Source: Lachnospira sp. UBA2821
GTDB taxonomy: Bacteria; Bacillota; Clostridia; Lachnospirales; Lachnospiraceae
NCBI GenBank assembly: GCA_002351535.1
Contig: DEGR01000077.1
Span: 542-43,499 of the forward strand
Reading direction: 5' to 3'
DNA length: 42,958 nucleotides
Shown here in pieces: positions 17,491 through 24,358 of the stretch. Position 1 is the stretch's first letter, and every line of letters begins with the position of its first letter. The position numbers and the translations under genes were made by a program. Below the pieces are notes generated by a model that made no database searches, was not told the DNA's origin, and saw only the letters and a list, made by a program, of their open reading frames with translations.

Positions 17491-17925
17491 TTATCTTTGT
17501 GTCAGTAATTTTATTTTTTCTTCGAATAACTCCAGTATATAATCTTTTCTGAATATAAGATTAGTTGTATATGGATTAATTACAAATCCCGCCGTCTGAT
17601 TATTCTTCTTCATTAACATTGCATAATCATCAAATACCATAACCATAGCTTTCTGGTCCGGTCCACTTATGCATGCTTTCATTTCTTCCCAATCTGTAAA
17701 AGCAAGAAAATAATTCTCTTTTTTATCATTTGTAACCATATTAAACTGCATTTTTCCATCAAGTACCTTTACCGGCATCAGAAATCTGCCTTTCATTACA
17801 ACTTCATCAATAACAGTATTTCTAGTTTCATCATTTTCATCAGCTCTCATTTTGCTTATTGCATCAACAAGAACCACATTTGTAATCTTTGTGTCATATC
17901 CAATTATTCTATTTTTGTTATCCAT
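17491..17925 (-). CDS. SseB-like domain protein
   Basis: A 144-residue cytoplasmic protein resembling the SseB N-terminal domain family (SseB here names a fold family and does not imply type III secretion). Visible pattern: MKGRFLMPVKV (45-55), a strand with YFLAFTDWEEM (about 72-82), VMVFDDYAMLM and GFVINPYTTNLIF. No catalytic motif is apparent and function is unknown. It starts at an ATG 15 bases after pncB and ends before a strong terminator, so it is the last gene of the probable operon. Confidence 0.75.
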   Translation of the reverse strand: MDNKNRIIGYDTKITNVVLVDAISKMRADENDETRNTVIDEVVMKGRFLMPVKVLDGKMQFNMVTNDKKENYFLAFTDWEEMKACISGPDQKAMVMVFDDYAMLMKKNNQTAGFVINPYTTNLIFRKDYILELFEEKIKLLTQR

Positions 17926-17940
17926 AATAAACCTGCCCTC

Positions 17941-19398
17941 TCAATCTTTTCGCGAATCCTCAAGTAACTGCATTTTCATTTCATAATAATCAGGTGTCAT
18001 ATCCATGTAATGTGTATGTGGGTTCTCAAAACGCTGTTCCTCTTCCCATATTTCGTCTCCAAGCTGTTTTTTCACATAATTCTTAATATCGTTAAGTTCT
18101 TTCCTGCCATATACATTTTTGCCATTTTTAAATACCGGAACCTGTAGCTCATATGCCCTACAATTTTCAAAATATCTGTTCTTCCATGGTTTTTTAGGGT
18201 CTACATATCTGAATGGCTTGCTCATATCAACTTCTTCATCATATTTTGCTATCATATCAGCAATTGCTCTTCCATCCTCATCCACTATTCTATATACTTT
18301 CTTTCTTCCCGGATTAGTAATCTTTTCAACATTTTCAGACACTTTTATTCTCGGACTGAACTCTCCATTCTCTTCAACCGCTGCAAGTTTGTATACCGCA
18401 CCAAAGACCGGCTCTGATTTTGCTGTAATAAGTCTCTCGCCTACACCAAATCCATTAACACAGCCACCCTGATTCAATATTGATGTTATTGTGAATTCAT
18501 CCAGACTATTTGATATTATAATATTACAGTCTTCAAGTCCTGCATCATCAAGCATTTTTCTTGTACGTTTTGTCAGATAAGCCAAATCACCACTATCTAT
18601 TCTTATTCCTTTTAGTCTCTTACCCATTGGCTCGAGAACTTCTTTTGCAACTCTTATTGCATTTGGTATTCCACTTTTAAGTACATCATATGTATCAACA
18701 AGTAATACAGTTGCATCAGGATATGTCTCAGCATATTTCTTAAATGCCTCGTATTCATCTTTATAGAACATAATATAGCTGTGTGCCATTGTTCCACTTA
18801 TAGGAATTCCAAACATTTGTCCCGCCAGAACCGTAGCAGTTCCAACTGCACCACCAATATATGCAGCTCTTGCTCCATACACAGCCGCATCCATATTGTG
18901 TGCCCTTCTTGCTCCAAAATCAGATACAGCCCTGTCTCCTGCTGCCTTTACAATTCTCCTTGTTTTCGTTGCTATGAGTGACTGATGATTAATCTGCAAT
19001 AATATTGCAGTCTCAATAAGCTGTGCATCAATTAATGGTGCTACAACAGTAATTACCGGCTCATCAGGATACATAATGGTTCCTTCCGGAAATGCATATA
19101 TGTCACCCGAAAACTTAAATTCTGAAAGATATGTCAAAAAACGTTCATCAAATATTCCCTGTTCCCTTAAATATTCAATATCTTCCTTTGGAAACTGTAA
19201 TCCTTCTATATATTCAATTATCTGCTCAAGACCTGCAAATATTGCAAATCCTCCATCATCAGGATTTTTTCTATAAAATACATCAAACACTACTTTTGAA
19301 TCTTTTACTCCATCCTGAAAATATCCGTTGCTCATTGTCATTTCATAGAAATCCATTACCATAGTAAGATTTCTCTTCATATCCTGCGTCTTATTCAT
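17941..19398 (-). CDS. pncB: Nicotinate phosphoribosyltransferase
   Basis: Makes nicotinate mononucleotide from nicotinate and PRPP (ATP-assisted), the entry step of the Preiss-Handler NAD salvage route. N-terminal TMVMDFYEMTMSNGYF (12-27), FDVFYRKNP and the central SDFGARRAH and GTMAHSYIM blocks are diagnostic; the histidine in GTMAHS fits the residue phosphorylated in this enzyme family. Further on are RIDSGDLAYL and SNSLDEF. Length 485 matches the long Firmicute form. ATG start; AAAGGCGAAGC lies upstream. With nadK in the window it supplies the NADP branch. Confidence 0.95.
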   Translation of the reverse strand: MNKTQDMKRNLTMVMDFYEMTMSNGYFQDGVKDSKVVFDVFYRKNPDDGGFAIFAGLEQIIEYIEGLQFPKEDIEYLREQGIFDERFLTYLSEFKFSGDIYAFPEGTIMYPDEPVITVVAPLIDAQLIETAILLQINHQSLIATKTRRIVKAAGDRAVSDFGARRAHNMDAAVYGARAAYIGGAVGTATVLAGQMFGIPISGTMAHSYIMFYKDEYEAFKKYAETYPDATVLLVDTYDVLKSGIPNAIRVAKEVLEPMGKRLKGIRIDSGDLAYLTKRTRKMLDDAGLEDCNIIISNSLDEFTITSILNQGGCVNGFGVGERLITAKSEPVFGAVYKLAAVEENGEFSPRIKVSENVEKITNPGRKKVYRIVDEDGRAIADMIAKYDEEVDMSKPFRYVDPKKPWKNRYFENCRAYELQVPVFKNGKNVYGRKELNDIKNYVKKQLGDEIWEEEQRFENPHTHYMDMTPDYYEMKMQLLEDSRKD

Positions 19399-19429
19399 TT
19401 TAAGCTTCGCCTTTCTTTAAAACAGCTCT

Positions 19430-19819
19430 CTATTTACTTGCTTTTGAATTTGCTTTGGCAGTAAATTTCTCATTATTAACTATAAATCGTTCATGCTTTC
19501 CTTCACCAATAAGTTCCTTTTCATCATACACTTTTACATTAAACACAAGTCTTCTTCCATCGACTTCTACTAATTCACTCTCGCAATACACCTTCATCCC
19601 AAGTGGTGTTGCAGCAACGTGTTTTATTTCCAGAGATGTTCCTACTGTTCCACATCCCTCCTCCAAATAAGGGGCAACACATTTCCATGACGTTTCTTCC
19701 ATAAGAGCCACCATACCCGGCGTTGCAAACACCGGCAGTAGTCCGCTTTTCATGGAACTTGCAAGATTCTCCTCCTCTACTACTTTCTCAACTTTTTCTT
19801 TTATTCCTATTACAATCAT
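19430..19819 (-). CDS. Hot-dog thioesterase, fluoroacetyl-CoA thioesterase (FlK)-like
   Basis: A 129-residue single hot-dog domain of the FlK-like thioesterase group. The catalytic residues known for FlK (Thr42, Glu50, His76, Arg120) have counterparts here with identical spacing: T33 in FATPGMVAL, E41 in MEETS, H67 in EIKHVAATPLG and R111 in HERFIV. An active acyl-CoA thioesterase is therefore likely, but the substrate is unknown; most clostridia have no fluoroacetate metabolism, so a different small acyl-CoA is more likely. AAGGAG precedes the ATG by seven bases. Operon member between the helicase and pncB. Confidence 0.85.
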   Translation of the reverse strand: MIVIGIKEKVEKVVEEENLASSMKSGLLPVFATPGMVALMEETSWKCVAPYLEEGCGTVGTSLEIKHVAATPLGMKVYCESELVEVDGRRLVFNVKVYDEKELIGEGKHERFIVNNEKFTAKANSKASK

Positions 19820-19830
19820 GCATTTTCTCC

Positions 19831-21414
19831 TTACTTTTTCTTACCAGATTTTTTGAATTTTGCAAATGGATCATTATTTTTTATTTTCTTATTATCTGTC
19901 TTTTTCTTATTTTTATTATTCTTATCAGTTTTTCCTTTGGAATCTTTACTTTTATATTCTTTATACACGGAATTTTTATTTTTAAAATCCTTGTCTCCCG
20001 ATTTTCTGCTTCTGCTATTTCTATCCCTTCCTGATGATTTTCTGCCATATTTCCCTGATTTTTTATTTTTATCTCTCTTCTCAGGAACGTATGGTTCTTC
20101 TTTAAGAATAATGTTCTCCGGTTCGTCTCCGAGCTCCTTTCGCAAAAATGCTGCCGCAAGTTCTATTGCAGTGCAATCCTCTTCATTGAGAACTTTTTCT
20201 ATAACAGACTCGCACTTTTTAATATCCTTAGTTCTCATTATATCCAGAATCTCATTTACTATAGAAGCTGACTTACTCTCCGTTATATCAGAAACAGTTG
20301 GTATAAGCCTGTTCTTTATCTTAGTCTTACAGGTTCTCTCTATTTCACGGAGTTTGAATATTTCCTTTCCGACTACAAGTGTAAATGCTCTTCCTTTACG
20401 TCCTGCTCTTCCTGTTCGTCCGATTCTATGGACGTAATACTCTATATCCTGTGGTACATCGTAATTAAATACCGCTTCCACTCCGTCTACATCGATACCT
20501 CTCGCTGCCACGTCAGTTGCAATAAGTATGTCTGTATTTCCCTTTCTGAACGCAGCCATAACCTTATCTCTCTGATACTGGTTAAGGTCTCCATGAAGTC
20601 CTTCCGCAAAATATCCTCTTCCTTTAAGATTATCCGCAAGTTCATCTACCATTCTCTTTGTATTACAGAAAATAAGCGAACGTTTTGGGTTATAATAGTC
20701 CAAAAGCCTGCATATTACCTCTTCCTTATCTCTGTTTCTGACTTCATAATAATATTGTCTTACAAGTGGTATAGTAAGTTCTTTCTTTACTACTTTAACT
20801 ACAACTGCATCTTTCTGGTATCTTGATGTGATGTCCATTATCTCTTTAGGCATAGTTGCTGAAAACAATGCTGTCTGATGTTCTGTCTCAACATTTTTAA
20901 GAATAGTTTCTATATCTTCCCTGAATCCCATGTCTAACATTTCATCCGCTTCATCCAAAACAAGCATTTTTAAATCTTTAAATTTTAACGTATGCCTTCT
21001 CATATGGTCCATAACACGCCCCGGCGTCCCAACGACAATCTGCACTCCACCCTTAAGTGAACGAATCTGTTTAGATATATCTTGTCCTCCATATACCGGA
21101 AGTACCTTTATTCCATGCATAAATTTAGCAAATCCACGTATTTCTCTCGCTGCCTGAATAGCAAGTTCTCTTGTTGGACAAAGAATCAATGCCTGAAGAT
21201 TATTATTTTCAGAATCAACATTTTGAATAACCGGTATTCCAAATGCGGCTGTTTTTCCCGTTCCTGTCTGTGCCTGACCAATTATGTCTTTTCCTTCCAA
21301 AAGAATAGGAATAGCCTGTGCCTGAATAGGGGTCATCTGCTCAAATCCCATTTCCTCAACTGCTCTAAGTATCCTCTCATCAAGATTCGAGTCTTTGTAA
21401 CTAATTTCTTCCAT
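19831..21414 (-). CDS. DEAD-box RNA helicase (CshA/DeaD type)
   Basis: ATP-dependent RNA helicase, likely in ribosome assembly or RNA turnover. All core motifs are visible: Q motif, AQTGTGKT (48-55), PTRELA, TPGR, DEAD (154-157), SAT, and HRIGRTGRAGRKG in the second RecA domain. After the core (about residue 370) comes a helical segment, then a very basic low-complexity tail (about 445-527) rich in Lys, Asn, Asp and Ser that replaces the DbpA-type RNA-binding domain. The start is the ATG at 21414 (527 residues), ten bases after GGAG; the preceding TTG is not needed. Confidence 0.95.
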   Translation of the reverse strand: MEEISYKDSNLDERILRAVEEMGFEQMTPIQAQAIPILLEGKDIIGQAQTGTGKTAAFGIPVIQNVDSENNNLQALILCPTRELAIQAAREIRGFAKFMHGIKVLPVYGGQDISKQIRSLKGGVQIVVGTPGRVMDHMRRHTLKFKDLKMLVLDEADEMLDMGFREDIETILKNVETEHQTALFSATMPKEIMDITSRYQKDAVVVKVVKKELTIPLVRQYYYEVRNRDKEEVICRLLDYYNPKRSLIFCNTKRMVDELADNLKGRGYFAEGLHGDLNQYQRDKVMAAFRKGNTDILIATDVAARGIDVDGVEAVFNYDVPQDIEYYVHRIGRTGRAGRKGRAFTLVVGKEIFKLREIERTCKTKIKNRLIPTVSDITESKSASIVNEILDIMRTKDIKKCESVIEKVLNEEDCTAIELAAAFLRKELGDEPENIILKEEPYVPEKRDKNKKSGKYGRKSSGRDRNSRSRKSGDKDFKNKNSVYKEYKSKDSKGKTDKNNKNKKKTDNKKIKNNDPFAKFKKSGKKK

Positions 21415-21453
21415 CAATATTAATCTCCATTTCCTGTTTCCTTTTAATCAGTT

Positions 21454-22098
21454 CTAAAGTTCCTTTAATATGCCCAATGCATTTTTCTTAATTATAACTT
21501 TTGCATGTTCCTGAATGTTAGCTGCCTGTGCAGAATTATCAGATATAAGTTCTGCATAATCAAGTGCCTGAAAGCACAAAGTCTCATAGACTTTTTTCTT
21601 TAATTTTCCTTTTTTTAATATGAGATAATAACTGTTATCATTTTCAAATTTATAAACAGATGATTTAATCATTTTATCTAAAGGAACAGCACTTGCATAC
21701 TCTTCTATATCTTCAAGACGATTAAATCTGAATATTCTTGGCGCATTTTTTCTTGATTTCTTATCATCAGCAGTATCCTGTATATCTTCTGTTTCGTCGG
21801 CATCGTCTACTATCATATCCTTAATATGTTCCATCATATTGCCAAAACTTTCTTCCGAATTCTCAGAAAAAGTTATAGATAATCCTTTATTAGGAAGCGG
21901 CATAAGCTGCATAGCCAGCATTCCGCCATTTGCTTCATAGCCTATCTCTTCCCTTGCCTGCTCCACGATTTTTTCCAAAAAGCCATGTATTTTCTCTCTA
22001 TTCTTAAAAAAATCTTCTAATTTAACATCGTTCTCTATCATATCCTGTTCAGTCAGGACACATCTTACCATATCTTTTCCTATTCTTGAAAATTTCAC
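21454..22098 (-). CDS. mecA: MecA-like adaptor protein for ClpC
   Basis: Adaptor of the MecA/YpbH family (PF05389), which targets substrates to ClpC-ClpP; 214 residues. The N-terminal substrate-binding half contains MKFSRIGKDMVRCVLTEQDM (1-20), the FFKNREKIHGFL segment and MQLMPLPNKGLSITFS. An acidic linker (about 95-115, DDADETEDIQDTADD) leads to the C-terminal half with IFRFNRLEDIEEYA and YKFENDNSYYLIL. Pattern and length match MecA, but identity to Bacillus MecA is low, so the target set is open. Start GTG, AAGGAG five to six bases upstream, three bases after the surface-protein gene. Confidence 0.8.
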   Translation of the reverse strand: MKFSRIGKDMVRCVLTEQDMIENDVKLEDFFKNREKIHGFLEKIVEQAREEIGYEANGGMLAMQLMPLPNKGLSITFSENSEESFGNMMEHIKDMIVDDADETEDIQDTADDKKSRKNAPRIFRFNRLEDIEEYASAVPLDKMIKSSVYKFENDNSYYLILKKGKLKKKVYETLCFQALDYAELISDNSAQAANIQEHAKVIIKKNALGILKEL

Positions 22099-22101
22099 TT
22101 T

Positions 22102-23319
22102 TTACTCCTTCCTCTTTAAATTAATTAAAGCCGTAACTGCTATCCCTGCTACAAGGATAACCGACAAAATAATAAGAATAATCGTAGTATAGCCGGACTC
22201 TTTCGTCGTAGTGTTTTTATCAATCTGTGACTGCGACATCTTATTCTTTGCCTTTTTTGTTTTATTTTCTTTTGATTTTGTCTTTTTTTTATCTTTGTTA
22301 TCTGTCTCTTTATTATCAGATACTGTTGTGGTCCCACTACCTGTTGTCTCTGATGTATTATTTTCTATCACAACAGTTTCCGTTGAACCATCGGGATTGA
22401 CAACAACCTCAGTAACAAATTCCTTCACATTATCCGAATTACCTTTGTTAACAACATTTTCCTGTGTTTTACCGGATTGATATCCTTCGTCGGCAATAGT
22501 TTCTGAATTCGTCTTTGCCGTAGTCTCTTTTATATTGTTATCCGGTGTTTTATTTGTAGTGTGGTTCTCATAAGTATTTTGTGTCGTTTCACTAACTCCG
22601 GATGTTGTCACTGGTTCTGTCACATTTGTTACCGGTTCTGTTTTTTTCTCTGAATCACCTGTTAATTTTAAATGATTAACAGCTATCTCTCCACCCGAAG
22701 GCATCATCTTATAATTTCCGCCGGCTACAGTTATGGTATCACTTGTAATTATTCTTATAAATAACTTCTGCTGATTCCACCCTTCATCCGGAATTGCAGT
22801 ATCTGCATAATAATTCTTAACCTGCTTCCTCGAATCAAATTCTATAGCTATATTTGTTTTATCTATCTCCTTAAATGTTACTCCATCAGTACTATACTGA
22901 AGTTTAAAATGTGATGGTCCGTTAGATGAACCACCCAGTGAAGCACTGAACTTCACTTCATACATCCCTTTAGTAGAACATTCTATTACAAATGAAGGAT
23001 TATCCCCCCACTTATTTTTTTCACTTGCTCTCACTATTGGTGTTATATTATATGCACCGTCAATATATTCAGGGTCTGACCATTCTAATGCCCTGACTGC
23101 ATCTGTTCCCATATAACAATACAGTATACCATTCCCCGATGTAGAAGCATATCCATTCTTATCACCATACGCCTCAAGTTTTTCTCCTGTCTGATGACCC
23201 GCTGCATCGAAATCAAATCCTACTATGTCCTGTGCATAGATATTATATTTTAATACAATACATAGTATGATTGCAAGTAAAAATGTTAATGCAGGCTTAA
23301 AATATCTTTTATTTTTCAT
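22102..23319 (-). CDS. Secreted, membrane-anchored surface protein of unknown function
   Basis: A 405-residue exported protein. A signal peptide (about 1-29, cleavage probably after YNIYA) is followed by a folded domain (about 30-225) rich in beta-strand sequence, with FDFDAAG, ECSTKGMYEVKFSASLGG, FKLQYSTDG and a WNQQKLFIRI stretch. This resembles choice-of-anchor and extracellular domains near metallophosphoesterases, by eye only. A Thr/Asn/Glu-rich linker (about 228-345), a Lys-rich patch (about 345-370) and a C-terminal helix (about 378-398) with LKRKE follow. There is no LPXTG motif. ATG with GAGG upstream. No enzyme motif was recognised. Confidence 0.72.
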   Translation of the reverse strand: MKNKRYFKPALTFLLAIILCIVLKYNIYAQDIVGFDFDAAGHQTGEKLEAYGDKNGYASTSGNGILYCYMGTDAVRALEWSDPEYIDGAYNITPIVRASEKNKWGDNPSFVIECSTKGMYEVKFSASLGGSSNGPSHFKLQYSTDGVTFKEIDKTNIAIEFDSRKQVKNYYADTAIPDEGWNQQKLFIRIITSDTITVAGGNYKMMPSGGEIAVNHLKLTGDSEKKTEPVTNVTEPVTTSGVSETTQNTYENHTTNKTPDNNIKETTAKTNSETIADEGYQSGKTQENVVNKGNSDNVKEFVTEVVVNPDGSTETVVIENNTSETTGSGTTTVSDNKETDNKDKKKTKSKENKTKKAKNKMSQSQIDKNTTTKESGYTTIILIILSVILVAGIAVTALINLKRKE

Positions 23320-23348
23320 ATGTAAATCCTCATTGCTATAATCAAAAT

Positions 23349-23393
23349 TACTCTTCCACCAAAACCTAAATTAACAGTTTCCATGGAAGAGTA
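23349..23393 (-). terminator. Long hairpin between mscS and the surface-protein gene
   Basis: TACTCTTCCA (23349-23358) and TGGAAGAGTA (23384-23393) form a perfect ten-pair stem with a 25-base loop that contains a further AAAC/GTTT pairing. On the minus strand it is followed by ATTTTG, a weak T-run. It may end or attenuate the glgB-like/mscS transcript before the next operon. Confidence 0.45.
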
Positions 23394-23434
23394 TAATGTC
23401 ACAATTAACTTTTTTCACCAATTGAAACACTAAA

Positions 23435-24358
23435 TTATTTTTTTACATGAACCTCTAACTGATTAAATGGAATCTCTATTTCGTTTTCATCAAGTTTATT
23501 CTTTATCTTCTCATTCATATCAAACTTAGTATTCCAATAATCTGATGTCTTTACCCATATACGAATTCCAAGAGTAACCTGACTCGCATCCAGGCTGCTT
23601 ACAAATATAAATATTTCTTCATCTTTTAATACTCTGGCATCCGATTCTGCTATATCCTTAATAATCTTCTTTGCCTTTGTGATGTCAGATGAATAACTTA
23701 TTCCAACTTCCATATCAAGCCGTCTCTTATCAAATGCAGTAATATTAGTAAGATTACTGTTAGCAAGCTGACCGTTAGGAATTACAACCTGCTTGTTATC
23801 AATCGTTACAAGATATGTATAAAACAAATCTATTTTTCGCACTGTTCCTTCACTTCCGGTTCCACCATCCACAATATAATCACCTATAACAAATGGCTTG
23901 AGAAGTAATATGAGTACACCACCCGCAAAGTTAGCAAGACTTCCCTGAAGCGCAAGACCGACTGCAATACCTGCCGAACCTATAACTGCCACAACCGACG
24001 TTGTCTTTATTCCTATCTGTGAACATACAATTCCCAAAAGCACGATATGTAATAACACATTACAACATGAATTTAAAAATTTTGCAACACCTATATCTAC
24101 ATTTGATCTTTTAAATATTCTGTTTAAAAACTTAAGGCAAAGTTTAATCAATACCCTGCCAATTATAAATATAATAATTGCAATAATAACATTTATTCCA
24201 AAATTTATAAATGAATTAACGTTATTATTGAAATATTCCGTAATGGCATTGGCCTTTTTGTTAATATCCTCGGCAATATTTCCTGCCGTCATTATAGCTT
24301 CTGTCGTTGTCTCTTCTATATTTGAGGCTGTTTCAACCGCAAGCATTGTCATATTCAT
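23435..24358 (-). CDS. mscS: MscS-family small-conductance mechanosensitive channel
   Basis: Membrane channel that opens under membrane tension in hypo-osmotic shock. Three membrane helices are visible: about 48-70, 97-115, and the pore-lining TM3 (about 123-157) with GSAGIAVGLALQGSLANFAGG, whose Gly/Ala packing pattern is classical (written here in the span 127-146). The beta domain (FVIGDYIVDGG, GTVRKIDLFYT, VVIPNGQLANS) and C-terminal alpha/beta domain follow. Length 307. Its ATG overlaps the stop of the GlgB-like gene as TAATG, with GAAGGAAAC upstream, so the two are translationally coupled. Confidence 0.94.
   Translation of the reverse strand: MNMTMLAVETASNIEETTTEAIMTAGNIAEDINKKANAITEYFNNNVNSFINFGINVIIAIIIFIIGRVLIKLCLKFLNRIFKRSNVDIGVAKFLNSCCNVLLHIVLLGIVCSQIGIKTTSVVAVIGSAGIAVGLALQGSLANFAGGVLILLLKPFVIGDYIVDGGTGSEGTVRKIDLFYTYLVTIDNKQVVIPNGQLANSNLTNITAFDKRRLDMEVGISYSSDITKAKKIIKDIAESDARVLKDEEIFIFVSSLDASQVTLGIRIWVKTSDYWNTKFDMNEKIKNKLDENEIEIPFNQLEVHVKK

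Noticed and set aside
17491..17925. Type III secretion protein SseB
   Set aside because: The SseB-like domain is widespread and named after an enhanced serine sensitivity locus; nothing else of a secretion system is nearby.
20428..20826. Plus-strand open frame inside the helicase gene
   Set aside because: Antisense to a well-conserved DEAD-box core, no ribosome binding site, Ile/Tyr/Phe-rich composition typical of antisense AT-rich sequence.
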